NCBI RefSeq assembly: GCF_002086795.1
Contig: NZ_MVIM01000003.1
Coordinates: 434,001-498,000, forward strand
DNA: 64,000 nt
Direction of reading: 5' to 3'
Origin: Mycolicibacterium tusciae
GTDB taxonomy: Bacteria > Actinomycetota > Actinomycetes > Mycobacteriales > Mycobacteriaceae
Shown in pieces: positions 1-8,836 of this stretch. The notes below the pieces were generated by a model. That model did no database searches, was not told where the DNA came from, and saw only the letters and a program-made list of their open reading frames with translations. How positions within the stretch are numbered: position 1 is the first letter of the stretch; every line of letters begins with the position of its first letter. The translations under genes were made by a program, and so were the position numbers.

Positions 1-697
1 CCGCCAGGACCTGTGCGCCGGCGGCGCGCGCAGCGACGGTCTCGTGCACCGTCGACATGCCGACAAGGTCCGCCCCGAGCGTGCGCAGCATCCGGATCTC
101 GGCCGGCGTCTCGTACTGGGGTCCGTTCAAACCGGCATAAACGCCCTCGGCGAGCGCCGGGTCGATCTCGCGGGCGACGGCGCGCAGCCTGGGGGAATAG
201 GCGTCGACCATATCGACGAAATGTGCCCCGATCAGCGGTGACCGGCCCGTCAGATTGAGGTGGTCGCTGATCAGCACCGGTTGTCCGACGGCGAAATCCT
301 CACGCAGGCTGCCCGCCGCGTTGGTCAGCACGATCGTGCGCGCACCGGCCGCGCACGCCGCGCGCACCGGATGGACGACGTGGCGCAGATCGTGGCCCTC
401 GTAGGCGTGAATTCTGCCGACGAACACCAGCACCCGACGGTCACCGATGTGCAGCGAGAGCATCTGGCCGCCGTGTCCCTCGGCCGTGGGTGGAGTGAAT
501 CCGGTCAACTCGGCGACCGGTACCACCGCGACCGGGTCGCCGAGTTCGTCGACCGCGGGAGCCCAGCCCGAACCCAAGACAATCGCGACGTCGTGCTGTT
601 CGACGCCGGTGCGCGCGCGGATCTGTGCCGCCGACTCGGCGGCAACCGCATCCGGCGTCGTCACGGTGGGCAGCTTAACCGTCGAATCGGCACTCAA
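1..697 (-). CDS. punA: Purine nucleoside phosphorylase (3' end cut by window edge)
   Basis: Phosphorolyses purine (deoxy)nucleosides to free base and (deoxy)ribose-1-phosphate in the cytosolic salvage pathway. The reading frame runs leftward off the window; 232 codons are present of about 268 expected. Visible family motifs are VLGSGW near residue 43 (phosphate loop), [26 protein letters not shown] and GMSTVHE. I chose the TTG at 697 because it is the only in-frame start between the stop-free upstream stretch and the divergent amidohydrolase gene, and the first residues read MSADSTVKL. Divergent from amiB1 with 24 bp between start codons, the same arrangement as deoD/amiB1 in M. tuberculosis. 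Family assignment is secure; the exact start is less so. Confidence 0.93.
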   Translation of the reverse strand, partial: MSADSTVKLPTVTTPDAVAAESAAQIRARTGVEQHDVAIVLGSGWAPAVDELGDPVAVVPVAELTGFTPPTAEGHGGQMLSLHIGDRRVLVFVGRIHAYEGHDLRHVVHPVRAACAAGARTIVLTNAAGSLREDFAVGQPVLISDHLNLTGRSPLIGAHFVDMVDAYSPRLRAVAREIDPALAEGVYAGLNGPQYETPAEIRMLRTLGADLVGMSTVHETVAARAAGAQVLA

Positions 698-721
698 TAG
701 GTGCAGTGAGATACTTCGAGG

Positions 722-1903
722 ATGCCCAGAGCCACCGCGTCGAGTTGCGTCGAGGACGCGGTCAACCGACGCCGCAGTGATCTGGTCGAGCTGTCGCATT
801 CGATTCATGCCGAACCCGAACTCGCGTTCGCCGAACACCGCAGCTGCGCGAAGACGCAGGCGCTGGTCGCCGACTTCGGTTTCGAGATCACGAAGGGGCT
901 CGGCGGCCTGGACACCGCCTTCAGGGCCGACTACGGCAGTGGCCCGTTGGTCATCGGGATCTGCGCCGAGTACGACGCGCTGCCCGGCATCGGACATGCC
1001 TGCGGCCACAACATCATTGCCGCATCGGCGGTCGGCACGGCGCTGGCGCTGGCCGAGGTGGCTGATGAGCTCGGGTTGACGGTGGCGCTGCTCGGGACTC
1101 CCGCCGAGGAGGCCGGCGGCGGGAAAGTGTTGCTGCTCAACGCGGGAGCGTTCGACGACATCGTCGCCACCGTGATGCTGCACCCCGGTCCGCTGGACAT
1201 CGCGGCCGCGCGTTCGCTGGCGCTCTCTCAGGTCGCCGTCGACTACCGCGGGCGAGAATCGCACGCTGCCGTGGCGCCGTACCTGGGCATCAACGCCGTC
1301 GACGCGATCACCGTCTCGCAGGTCGCGATAGGGCTGCTGCGTCAGCAGCTCGCGCCCGGCCAGATGATGCACGGCATCGTCACCGACGGCGGACAGGCCA
1401 CCAACATCATTCCGGGCTACGCCCAGATGCAGTACACGATGCGGGCCAACGATGCCGCGTCGCTGCGTGAACTCGAGCAGCGGATGTCCGACTGCTTCCT
1501 CGCCGGTGCCGTCGCGACGGGCTGTGACTACACGGTGGCGGAGACCGAGCCGCCCTACGACGAGTTGGCCCCCGATTCGTGGCTCGCCGACACCTTCCGC
1601 GACGAGATGGTGCGGGTGGGCCGCACGCCGGTGCCGGCCGAGGTCGAAGCGGCTTTCCCGCTGGGCAGCACCGACATGGGCAACGTCACCCAGGTGATGC
1701 CCGGTATTCATCCGATCGTCGGGATCGACGCGGGCGGTGCGTCGGTGCATCAACCGGCGTTCGCAGCGGCGGCGGCCGGGCCCACCGCGGACGCAGCGGT
1801 GGTCGAGGGTGCGATCATGCTGGCTCGTACGGTGGTCAGGCTCGCCGAGACAGCGGCCGAAAGAGATCGCGTGCTCGAGCTGAAGGCGAGGCGAGCGGCA
1901 TGA
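722..1903 (+). CDS. amiB1: M20-family amidohydrolase AmiB1
   Basis: Zinc-dependent amidohydrolase of the M20 peptidase family (aminoacylase, hippurate hydrolase and p-aminobenzoyl-glutamate hydrolase group); the natural substrate is unknown. 393 residues. Metal-site motifs are visible: [15 protein letters not shown] around residues 82-96 and [11 protein letters not shown] around 125-135 with the paired catalytic/metal glutamates. No signal peptide, so cytosolic. The TGA stop overlaps the ATG of amiA1 (ATGA), so the two are translationally coupled paralogues that may form related or mixed oligomers. Equivalent to Rv3306c by motif and position. Confidence 0.92.
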   Translation: MPRATASSCVEDAVNRRRSDLVELSHSIHAEPELAFAEHRSCAKTQALVADFGFEITKGLGGLDTAFRADYGSGPLVIGICAEYDALPGIGHACGHNIIAASAVGTALALAEVADELGLTVALLGTPAEEAGGGKVLLLNAGAFDDIVATVMLHPGPLDIAAARSLALSQVAVDYRGRESHAAVAPYLGINAVDAITVSQVAIGLLRQQLAPGQMMHGIVTDGGQATNIIPGYAQMQYTMRANDAASLRELEQRMSDCFLAGAVATGCDYTVAETEPPYDELAPDSWLADTFRDEMVRVGRTPVPAEVEAAFPLGSTDMGNVTQVMPGIHPIVGIDAGGASVHQPAFAAAAAGPTADAAVVEGAIMLARTVVRLAETAAERDRVLELKARRAA

Positions 1904-3069
1904 GTCTGCGCGACGCAACCGAACTCTGGCTCGACGCCCACTACCCGGACCTGGTCGCATGGCGCCGCCACATGCACGCCCACCCCGAGTTGGGGCGTCA
2001 GGAGTTCGCGACCACCCAGTTCGTCGCCTCGCATCTGGCCGACGCGGGTCTCAACCCGAAGGTGCTGCCCGGCGGCACGGGTCTGACGTGTGACTTCGGA
2101 CCCGAGCACGGGCCCAGGATTGCATTGCGTGCCGATATGGACGCGCTGCCGATGGCCGAGCGCACCGGCGCTCCTTACGCATCGGTGGTGCCCAACGTCA
2201 CTCACGCCTGCGGTCACGACGCGCACACCTCGATCCTGTTGGGCACCGCCCTGGCGCTGGCGTCGGTGCCGGAGCTACCCGTCGGTGTGCGGCTGATCTT
2301 CCAGGCCGCCGAGGAGCTGATGCCGGGCGGCGCGGTCGACGCCATCGCAGCGGGAGCGTTGTCGGGGGTGTCGCGCATCTTCGCGCTGCACTGTGATCCG
2401 CGGCTGGCCGTCGGCAAGGTCGCGGTTCGGCCCGGTCCGATCACCTCGGCCGCCGATCAGCTCGAGGTGACGCTGCACTCGCCCGGCGGGCACACGTCGC
2501 GACCGCACCTGACCGGCGACCTGGTCTACGGAATAGGCACCCTGATCACGGGCGTGCCGGGGATCCTGTCCCGGCGCATAGATCCGCGCAACAGCACGGT
2601 GATGGTGTGGGGTGCGGTCAATTCGGGCACCGCGGCCAACGCGATTCCGCAGACGGGCACCCTGGCGGGCACCATCCGCACGGCCAGCCGGGATACTTGG
2701 GAAACGCTGGAAGACATTGTGCGCGAGGCGATTACGGCGTTGCTGTCACCGTTGAACATCGATCACACCGTGCAGTACCGGCGTGGAGTGCCGCCGGTGG
2801 TCAACGAGGAGATCTCGACACGCATCGTCACCCATGCGATCGAGGCGATCGGCCCCGAGGTGCTGTGCGACACCCGCCAGTCCGGTGGCGGCGAGGACTT
2901 CTCGTGGTACCTCGAGGAAGTGCCCGGTGCGATGGCGAGGCTGGGGGTGTGGTCGGGTCGCGGGCCGCAACTGGATCTACACCAGCCGACCTTCGACCTC
3001 GACGAACGCGCGATGGCGGTCGGGGTGCGGTTCCTGGTCAACATCGTCGACCAGGCCGCGCAGTTCTAG
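1900..3069 (+). CDS. amiA1: M20-family amidohydrolase AmiA1
   Basis: Second M20 amidohydrolase, 389 residues, paralogous to the upstream gene. It carries the metal motifs [10 protein letters not shown] (about 77-86), [14 protein letters not shown] (102-115) and QAAEE (135-139), followed by the dimerisation domain with the [11 protein letters not shown] segment, then GGGEDFSW near the C terminus, as in hippurate/indole-3-acetyl-amino-acid hydrolases. The start is the ATG at 1900, which overlaps the amiB1 stop; the longer open frame starting at 1579 is only an extension into amiB1. Substrate unknown. Equivalent to Rv3305c. Confidence 0.92.
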   Translation: MSLRDATELWLDAHYPDLVAWRRHMHAHPELGRQEFATTQFVASHLADAGLNPKVLPGGTGLTCDFGPEHGPRIALRADMDALPMAERTGAPYASVVPNVTHACGHDAHTSILLGTALALASVPELPVGVRLIFQAAEELMPGGAVDAIAAGALSGVSRIFALHCDPRLAVGKVAVRPGPITSAADQLEVTLHSPGGHTSRPHLTGDLVYGIGTLITGVPGILSRRIDPRNSTVMVWGAVNSGTAANAIPQTGTLAGTIRTASRDTWETLEDIVREAITALLSPLNIDHTVQYRRGVPPVVNEEISTRIVTHAIEAIGPEVLCDTRQSGGGEDFSWYLEEVPGAMARLGVWSGRGPQLDLHQPTFDLDERAMAVGVRFLVNIVDQAAQF

Positions 3070-3090
3070 CTTCAACCCATCTGTCGCGAG

Positions 3091-3115
3091 CGGCCGTGTT
3101 TGTACGGCGACACGC
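3091..3115. repeat. Left arm of 25-bp inverted repeat flanking the DUF559 gene
   Basis: Positions 3091-3115 match the reverse complement of 4151-4175 at 24 of 25 bases (core GTGTTTGTAC). This left arm also folds on itself: GCCGT and ACGGC pair around the loop GTTTGT (3093-3108), with outer TGTCGC/GCGACA at 3082-3087 and 3107-3112. The repeat brackets the gene at 3236-4123. Confidence 0.8.
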
Positions 3116-3128
3116 GGGTAACCGCGTG
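3111..3128. repeat. Perfect 7-bp hairpin next to the left repeat arm
   Basis: CACGCGG and CCGCGTG form a perfect 7-bp stem with a GTAA loop. It abuts the left arm of the inverted repeat and lies about 110 bp upstream of the DUF559 gene. It could be part of the repeat element or a transcription terminator for amiA1, but no T-run follows. Confidence 0.5.
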
Positions 3129-3235
3129 CATTTCGGGGTCGCTCATCCCCTGTCACTGTCCACAAATCCCGACCCATCCACAGATGGTCGTCAGGCCCTG
3201 CTGGACGAGCGTGCGCTATCCGATGCTGTTGACTC

Positions 3236-4123
3236 ATGGATCCAGAACTTCAGCTGCTGTTCGATAGGCAACGGGGCGTAGCGACGAGTCGTCAGATCCT
3301 GACGTACATGACCAGGCGTGCATTCGAGTCTGCAGTGGATTCCGGTGCCCTGGAGCGGATTTGGCAGGGCATCTATTGCCTCGGTGAACCGGACGACGGT
3401 CTCCGCCTACGCGGACTCGATCTGTCCTGTGGAACCACGGTCGCCACCTGTCTCGGCACCGCCGCGGCGATGTACGGCTTCGACACCGAAGACCCGGCCG
3501 ACCTTCATGTGCTCAATCCGCCGAATTCGCACCTGAGATCGGCCGATGGACTGGTGGTGCATCGCCGTGATGGTGCGCCGCTGACGACGATTGACGGCCG
3601 TCCGGCTACGGCCCCCGCTTGGACGGCGGTCGAAGTGGCGCGCTCACTGTGGCGGCCGCGTGCCTTAGCGACGCTGGATGCCGCGCTGCGCAGCGGTACA
3701 TGCACGCGGCCAGAGATGTGGCGAGCAGCACTTGCTCAGGCGGGGCGCCGAGGCGTCGTTGCCGTCCGGGACCTGATCCCGCTGGCTGACGGGCGCGCGG
3801 AGTCGCCGATGGAGAGCGAGGCGCGGTTGGCGATGATCGACGGTGGCCTGCCCATTCCCGAGGTGCAATACGAGATCATCGACGGAAACGGCGGGCTCAG
3901 ACGAGTAGATTTCGCTTGGCCGAAGGAGCGAATTGCCGTCGAATACGACGGTCTCGATTGGCACAGCGGACCCGACGCCATGCGCCGCGACCGCAGGCGC
4001 ACAGCCGCGCTGCAGGATGTCGGTTGGACGGTGATCGCGATCGTCTTCGAGGATGTGCGGTATCGCAGCAAGGAGTTCGTCGCTCGTATCGATGCGCAGT
4101 TGCGGCGCGCTCAGGCCGCGTGA
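3236..4123 (+). CDS. AbiEi-like / DUF559 (Vsr-type nuclease fold) protein
   Basis: 295-residue protein of a type that is multicopy in mycobacteria. The N-terminal ~50 residues resemble the winged-helix AbiEi antitoxin domain (GVATSRQILTYMTRRAFESAV, then RIWQGIYCLG). The C-terminal ~100 residues are a DUF559 domain related to the very-short-patch-repair endonuclease fold: SPMESEARL near 190, RRVDFAWP (D225), AVEYDG (E236, D238), WHSG and a basic RRDRRRTAAL stretch. A nuclease role is inference; no partner toxin gene is adjacent. The gene stands alone between amiA1 and a convergent gene and is bracketed by an inverted repeat (3091-3115, 4151-4175), which suggests a small mobile or repeat-associated unit. 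The ATG at 3236 starts the domain cleanly. Confidence 0.8.
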   Translation: MDPELQLLFDRQRGVATSRQILTYMTRRAFESAVDSGALERIWQGIYCLGEPDDGLRLRGLDLSCGTTVATCLGTAAAMYGFDTEDPADLHVLNPPNSHLRSADGLVVHRRDGAPLTTIDGRPATAPAWTAVEVARSLWRPRALATLDAALRSGTCTRPEMWRAALAQAGRRGVVAVRDLIPLADGRAESPMESEARLAMIDGGLPIPEVQYEIIDGNGGLRRVDFAWPKERIAVEYDGLDWHSGPDAMRRDRRRTAALQDVGWTVIAIVFEDVRYRSKEFVARIDAQLRRAQAA

Positions 4124-4150
4124 GGGACCGCAAAATGGACGCAAATCACG

Positions 4151-4175
4151 GCGTGTCGGCGTACAAACACGGCCG
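4151..4175. repeat. Right arm of 25-bp inverted repeat flanking the DUF559 gene
   Basis: Reverse complement of 3091-3115 with one mismatch. It lies 27 bp past the stop codon of the DUF559 gene, in inverted orientation to the left copy. Confidence 0.8.
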
Positions 4176-4178
4176 TCC

Positions 4179-4209
4179 CCTGCTTGCGCGGGGGCCCACG
4201 CGCAGCAGG
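4179..4209. terminator. Probable bidirectional hairpin terminator
   Basis: CCTGCT-T-GCGCG pairs with CGCGC-AGCAGG around an 8-nt loop, giving an 11-bp GC-rich stem with one bulge. It sits between convergent genes (DUF559 gene and the GGCT-like gene whose stop is at 4215). There is no U-tract, as in many mycobacterial I-shaped terminators. Confidence 0.55.
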
Positions 4210-4214
4210 AGGTT

Positions 4215-4691
4215 CTAGGTGGTGCCCGGACCGATGTTACGAGCCGGGCGGGTGCGTAGACTGTGCACGTATTCCTCTGGCGCGCCGGCAATTTCAGCGG
4301 CATCGGCCATCACGCCGATATAGCGCGCCGAGGGCAGGCCGCCCTCCCATGCGTCGACCACGTACAGCCACGCGAGCACCGGCTCGAAACTGGTGTCCGA
4401 CGCGGTGCGATGCACCCGGCACCGGATCTTCTTGTGGATGCCCAGCTCCGAGCCCTCCCAGCGGTCGAGGTTCTGCTCGTCGTCCTTGGTCATGTCGTAG
4501 AGCACGACGAACACGCTCGACGTGGGATCCTCGACGACAGTCGCCAGCGCGCCTTCCCAGCCGATGTCCTCGCCGCCGAACGTCAGCCGCCAGCCGTGCA
4601 GCCACCCGGTGCCGGCCATCGGTGAATGAGGGGCCCGCTCCTGCATCTGCTCTGGATGCATGTTGGAGCCGTAGGCGGCGTAGAGCGGCAC
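4215..4691 (-). CDS. Gamma-glutamylcyclotransferase-like protein
   Basis: 158-residue single-domain protein of the GGCT-like fold. It begins with the substrate-loop motif YGSNM (residues 7-11) and has a conserved acidic position in LDRWEG (E79) expected to act as the general base. Family members cyclise gamma-glutamyl amines to 5-oxoproline or hydrolyse related gamma-glutamyl amides; the substrate here is unknown. Equivalent by size and place to Rv3304. Cytosolic, monocistronic, and convergent with the DUF559 gene. Confidence 0.85.
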   Translation of the reverse strand: MPLYAAYGSNMHPEQMQERAPHSPMAGTGWLHGWRLTFGGEDIGWEGALATVVEDPTSSVFVVLYDMTKDDEQNLDRWEGSELGIHKKIRCRVHRTASDTSFEPVLAWLYVVDAWEGGLPSARYIGVMADAAEIAGAPEEYVHSLRTRPARNIGPGTT

Positions 4692-4770
4692 CAGGAAACT
4701 CTAAGGCTTGCGGGCCCGGCTTTGCCGACAGGCTGGGCGATCGACCGTCGGCTTGGCTAGCGTTGAGCCC

Positions 4771-6186
4771 GTGGCAACGCGCATCGTCATCATCGGCGGC
4801 GGCCCCGCCGGCTATGAGGCCGCACTGGTGGCCGCCGCTCGCGGACCCGAGGTCGCCGAGGTCACCGTGGTCGACACCGACGGAATCGGCGGTGCCTGCG
4901 TGCTCTGGGACTGTGTCCCGTCCAAGACGTTCATCGCCTCCACCGGCGTGCGTACCGAGCTGCGTCGCGCCTCTGGCCTCGGGTTCGACATCGCGATCGA
5001 GGACGCCAAGATCTCGCTGGACCAGATCCACAACCGCGTCAAGACCCTGGCGAAGTCGCAATCCGCCGACATCGGTCATCAGCTGTTGCGCGAGGGCGTC
5101 ACCGTCGTCCACGGACGCGGCGAGTTGGTCGACGACACCTCGGGCATGGCCCACCACCGGGTCAAGGTCACCACGGCAGGCGGTCGGGTCGGCACCCTCA
5201 AGGCCGACGTGGTGCTGATCGCGACGGGGGCCAGCCCGCGGGTGCTGCCGAACGCGAAGCCCGACGGTGAGCGGATCCTGAACTGGCGTCAGCTCTACGA
5301 CCTCACCGAACTGCCCGAGCATCTGATCATCGTCGGGTCCGGTGTCACGGGAGCTGAGTTCTGCAACGCCTACACCGAACTCGGCGTGCAGGTGACCGTG
5401 GTCGCCAGCCGCGACCAGATCCTGCCGCACGAGGACCGCGACGCGGCGGCTGTGCTCGAAGAAGCTTTCGCCGATCGCGGCGTGAAGCTGGTCAAGAACG
5501 CCCGCGCCGAATCGGTGACCCGAACCGCCGACGGCGTGCTGGTCACAATGGCCGACGGCAGAACCGTCGAGGGCAGCCATGCGCTGATGACGGTCGGCTC
5601 GGTGCCCAACACCTCGGGCCTGGGGCTGGAGAACGTCGGTATCGAGCTGGATTCTGGCAACTATCTGAAGGTCGACCGGGTGTCGCGCACGTCGGCGTCG
5701 GGGATCTATGCGGCGGGCGACTGCACCGGTCTCCTGCCGCTCGCCTCGGTGGCCGCCATGCAAGGGCGCATCGCGATGTATCACGCCCTGGGTGAGGGAG
5801 TGACGCCGATCCGGCTTCGCACCGTCTCCGCGGCGGTGTTCACCAGGCCCGAGATCGCCGCGGTCGGGGTGCCGCAGACGGCGATCGACAGCGGAAACGT
5901 GCCCGCGCGGACACTGATGCTGCCGCTCAACACCAACGCCAGGGCCAAGATGTCGCTGCTGCGGCTGGGCTTCGTCAAGATCTTCTGCCGCCCCGCCACA
6001 GGCGTCGTCATCGGCGGCGTGGTCGTCGCCCCGATTGCCTCAGAACTGATCCTGCCGATCGCGCTGGCGGTGCAGAACAACCTCTCGGTGACCGACCTGG
6101 CCCAAACGCTGTCGGTATACCCGTCACTGTCCGGGTCGATCGTGGAGGCGGCACGAAGGTTGATGGCGCACGACGATCTGGACTGA
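4771..6186 (+). CDS. lpdA: Flavoprotein NAD(P)H quinone reductase LpdA, with both redox cysteines
   Basis: 471-residue class I pyridine-nucleotide disulfide-oxidoreductase fold. The N-terminal FAD motif GGGPAGYE is at residues 9-16, the NAD motif GSGVTGAEF is in the middle, the second FAD motif AAGDCTG is near residue 310, and the interface domain is C-terminal. Despite its name it lacks the lipoamide dehydrogenase catalytic His/Glu pair: the C-terminal HPTLSE-type motif reads VYPSLSG. Unlike M. tuberculosis LpdA (Rv3303c), which has lost the first active-site cysteine, this protein has C43 and C48 in CVLWDCVPSK. The GTG at 4771 is preferred because residue 1 then directly precedes the Rossmann beta-strand. 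Followed by glpD2 after 56 bp; probably one operon. Confidence 0.9.
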   Translation: MATRIVIIGGGPAGYEAALVAAARGPEVAEVTVVDTDGIGGACVLWDCVPSKTFIASTGVRTELRRASGLGFDIAIEDAKISLDQIHNRVKTLAKSQSADIGHQLLREGVTVVHGRGELVDDTSGMAHHRVKVTTAGGRVGTLKADVVLIATGASPRVLPNAKPDGERILNWRQLYDLTELPEHLIIVGSGVTGAEFCNAYTELGVQVTVVASRDQILPHEDRDAAAVLEEAFADRGVKLVKNARAESVTRTADGVLVTMADGRTVEGSHALMTVGSVPNTSGLGLENVGIELDSGNYLKVDRVSRTSASGIYAAGDCTGLLPLASVAAMQGRIAMYHALGEGVTPIRLRTVSAAVFTRPEIAAVGVPQTAIDSGNVPARTLMLPLNTNARAKMSLLRLGFVKIFCRPATGVVIGGVVVAPIASELILPIALAVQNNLSVTDLAQTLSVYPSLSGSIVEAARRLMAHDDLD

Positions 6187-6242
6187 GCCCACGTAACCTG
6201 GGACAGGGCGAACGTACCGACCAGTAACTAGGAGCCGTTTCA

Positions 6243-7982
6243 GTGAGCGACCCGATCCCCGCGAACGGGCAGACACTGCTGAGTCCGGAGCAGCGCGCAG
6301 AGGCCTGGGAGCGCCTCGGCAGCGAGCAGTTCGACGTCGTGGTCGTCGGTGGTGGGGTGGTCGGCGCGGGTGCCGCCCTGGATGCGGCGACGCGCGGCCT
6401 CAAAGTGGCCCTCGTCGAGGCGCGCGACTTCGCGTCCGGCACGTCGAGCCGCTCGTCGAAGATGTTTCACGGCGGCCTGCGCTACCTCGAGCAGCTGGAG
6501 TTCGGGCTGGTTCGCGAGGCGCTGCACGAACGTGAGCTCTCGCTCACCACACTGGCACCGCATCTCGTCAAGCCGCTGCCGTTTATGTTCCCGCTGACCA
6601 ATCGGGTGTGGGAGCGGCCCTACATCGCGGCGGGGATCTTCCTCTACGACCAGTTGGGCGGCGCGAAATCCGTTCCGGCGCAGAAGCATCTGACGAAATC
6701 TGGCGCACTGCGGTTGGCGCCAGGGCTGAAGCGGTCGTCGCTGATCGGCGGTATTCGCTACTACGACACCGTCGTTGACGACGCGCGCCACACCATGACG
6801 GTGGCGCGTACTGCGGCGCACTACGGAGCGGTGGTGCGGACCTCGACGCAGGTCGTGTCGTTGCTGCGCGAGGGCGACAGGGTCGTCGGGGTCGAGGTGC
6901 GGGACTCCGAGAATGGCCACGTGACAGAAGTGCGGGGTCACGTGGTGGTGAACGCCACCGGTGTGTGGACCGACGAGATCCAGGCGTTGTCGAAGCAGCG
7001 CGGGCGTTTTCGGGTGCGGGCGTCCAAGGGTGTGCACATCGTCGTTCCGCGCGACCGCATCGTGAGCGAGGTGGCGATCATTCTGCGCACCGAGCAGTCG
7101 GTGCTGTTCGTCATTCCGTGGGGCACGCACTGGATCATCGGCACCACCGACACCGACTGGAATCTCGACCTGGCCCATCCGGCGGCGACCAAGGCGGACA
7201 TCGACTACATCCTCGAAACCGTCAACACGGTGCTCGCGACGCCGTTGACACACGACGACATCGACGGCGTGTACGCCGGTCTGCGTCCGCTGCTGGCAGG
7301 TGAGAGCGAGGAGACGTCCAAACTCTCGCGCGAGCACGCGGTGGCGGTTCCCGCGCCCGGCCTGGTGGCGATCGCCGGCGGCAAGTACACCACCTACCGG
7401 GTCATGGCCGCCGATGCCATCGACGCTGCGGCCGAATACGTTCCGGCCCGGGTGGCGCCGTCGATCACCGAGAAGGTGCCGCTGATGGGCGCCGACGGCT
7501 ACTTCGCGCTCATCAACCAGACCGAACACGTCGGGGTGCATTACAAGTTGCATCCCTATCGGGTGCGGCATCTGCTCGACCGGTACGGCTCGCTGATCGG
7601 TGAGGTACTGCAGATGGCTGAGGGCCGGCCCGATCTGCTGACGCCGATCACCGAGGCCCCGGTGTATCTGAAGGTGGAGGCGTGGTACGCGGTCGCGGCC
7701 GAAGGAGCGCTGCATCTGGAGGACATCCTGGCGCGGCGGATGCGCATCTCGATCGAGTACCCGCACCGCGGCGTGGACTGCGCGCGCGAAGTCGCCGAAG
7801 TGGTTGCGCCCGTGCTGGGTTGGAGTGACGACGACATCGACCGCGAGGTGACGACCTACCTGGCGCGGGTCGAGGCCGAGGTGCGCAGCCAGCAGGAACC
7901 CGACGATGAATCCGCCGACGCTCTGCGGGCCGCCGCGCCGGAGGCGCGCGCCGAAATTCTCGAACCGGTACCGCTCAATTGA
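6243..7982 (+). CDS. glpD2: FAD-dependent glycerol-3-phosphate dehydrogenase GlpD2
   Basis: Oxidises sn-glycerol-3-phosphate to dihydroxyacetone phosphate and passes electrons to the quinone pool at the membrane. 579 residues, close to the usual ~585. The N-terminal FAD-binding motif VVVGGGVVGAGAALDAATRG is at about 36-55, followed by the family signature FASGTSSRSSKMFHGGLRYL. A C-terminal capping domain is present. The GTG at 6243 follows an AGGAG ribosome-binding site. Its stop overlaps the TTG start of the pseudouridine synthase gene. Confidence 0.93.
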   Translation: MSDPIPANGQTLLSPEQRAEAWERLGSEQFDVVVVGGGVVGAGAALDAATRGLKVALVEARDFASGTSSRSSKMFHGGLRYLEQLEFGLVREALHERELSLTTLAPHLVKPLPFMFPLTNRVWERPYIAAGIFLYDQLGGAKSVPAQKHLTKSGALRLAPGLKRSSLIGGIRYYDTVVDDARHTMTVARTAAHYGAVVRTSTQVVSLLREGDRVVGVEVRDSENGHVTEVRGHVVVNATGVWTDEIQALSKQRGRFRVRASKGVHIVVPRDRIVSEVAIILRTEQSVLFVIPWGTHWIIGTTDTDWNLDLAHPAATKADIDYILETVNTVLATPLTHDDIDGVYAGLRPLLAGESEETSKLSREHAVAVPAPGLVAIAGGKYTTYRVMAADAIDAAAEYVPARVAPSITEKVPLMGADGYFALINQTEHVGVHYKLHPYRVRHLLDRYGSLIGEVLQMAEGRPDLLTPITEAPVYLKVEAWYAVAAEGALHLEDILARRMRISIEYPHRGVDCAREVAEVVAPVLGWSDDDIDREVTTYLARVEAEVRSQQEPDDESADALRAAAPEARAEILEPVPLN

Positions 7983-8836
7983 GGCGTCCCGCACCGTTGC
8001 CGGTCCGCGACGGACTCGGCCCGGCACGGGTGCGATTGCGGGGCGGATCGGTGCTCGTCGAGTTGGCCTCGCGGTTCGGGGAAGCGGCTGCGGAGAAGAT
8101 TCGTAGCGGGGAAGTGGTGACGGCCGACGGCAGCGTCGTCGGGCTTGGGACCATTCTGCCGCCAGGCGCCTTCGTCTACCTGTATCGCGAACTGGGCGAA
8201 GAGGTTCCGGTGCCGTTCGACATGCCGGTCCTGTATCGCGACGATGACATCGTCGTGGTCGACAAACCGCACTTCCTTGCGACGATGCCGCGGGGCAGGC
8301 ACGTCGCGCAGACGGCGCTGGTGCGCTTGCGCCGTGAACTAGACCTGCCTGAGTTGTCGCCGGCGCACCGATTGGACCGGTTGACGGCGGGCGTGCTGTT
8401 GTTCACGGTGCGGCGCGAGGTGCGCGGCGCGTATCAAACGATGTTCGCGCGGGGGCTCGTCGATAAGACGTATCTAGCGAGGGCGGCGGTGTCGTCGCGG
8501 GAACTCCCAGTGGTCCTGCGCAGCCGGATCGTCAAGCGACGCGGACAGTTACAGGCGTTCGAGGAGCCGGGCGAGCCGAATGCCGAAACCCTGATCGAGC
8601 ATCTCGGCGACGGGTTGTACCGGTTGACGCCGCGCACCGGACGTACGCATCAGCTGAGGGTGCACATGGCCGCGCTGGGGCTCCCGATCGCCGGCGACCC
8701 GTGGTATCCCAACGTGGTTGACGTGGCGCCCGACGATTTCTCCGCGCCGCTGCAGCTGCTGGCTCACCGTCTCGAATTCGACGATCCGCTCTCCGGTGAA
8801 CGGCGGGTGTTCGTCAGCAGCCGATCGCTAGCGTGA
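7979..8836 (+). CDS. RluA-family RNA pseudouridine synthase
   Basis: 285 residues. The RluA signature HRLDRLTAG at residues 130-138 contains the catalytic aspartate (D133), and RTGRTHQLRVHM lies near residue 220. The N-terminal ~80 residues are a weak S4-like or linker region. It isomerises uridine to pseudouridine in rRNA or tRNA; the target is unknown. It starts with TTG overlapping the glpD2 stop (TTGA), so expression depends on translational coupling. Equivalent to Rv3300c. Confidence 0.85.
   Translation: MRRPAPLPVRDGLGPARVRLRGGSVLVELASRFGEAAAEKIRSGEVVTADGSVVGLGTILPPGAFVYLYRELGEEVPVPFDMPVLYRDDDIVVVDKPHFLATMPRGRHVAQTALVRLRRELDLPELSPAHRLDRLTAGVLLFTVRREVRGAYQTMFARGLVDKTYLARAAVSSRELPVVLRSRIVKRRGQLQAFEEPGEPNAETLIEHLGDGLYRLTPRTGRTHQLRVHMAALGLPIAGDPWYPNVVDVAPDDFSAPLQLLAHRLEFDDPLSGERRVFVSSRSLA

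Noticed and set aside
1579..1899. N-terminal extension of amiA1
   Set aside because: It overlaps amiB1 in another frame and has low-complexity Arg/Gly sequence; the M20 domain starts at 1900.
3070..4214. DUF559 gene as an insertion sequence
   Set aside because: No transposase or target-site duplication visible; only the inverted repeats and the nuclease-fold protein support mobility.
4294..5784. Long leftward open frame of 496 codons
   Set aside because: It is the antisense of lpdA and the GGCT gene; the protein has no family motif and is Arg/Gly/His-rich as expected for a GC-rich shadow.
4771..6186. lpdA as the pyruvate dehydrogenase E3 subunit
   Set aside because: The catalytic His/Glu pair of E3 is missing; no dehydrogenase complex genes nearby.
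6240..8027. 595-codon leftward frame over glpD2
   Set aside because: Antisense shadow of glpD2 and the pseudouridine synthase; no recognisable domain.
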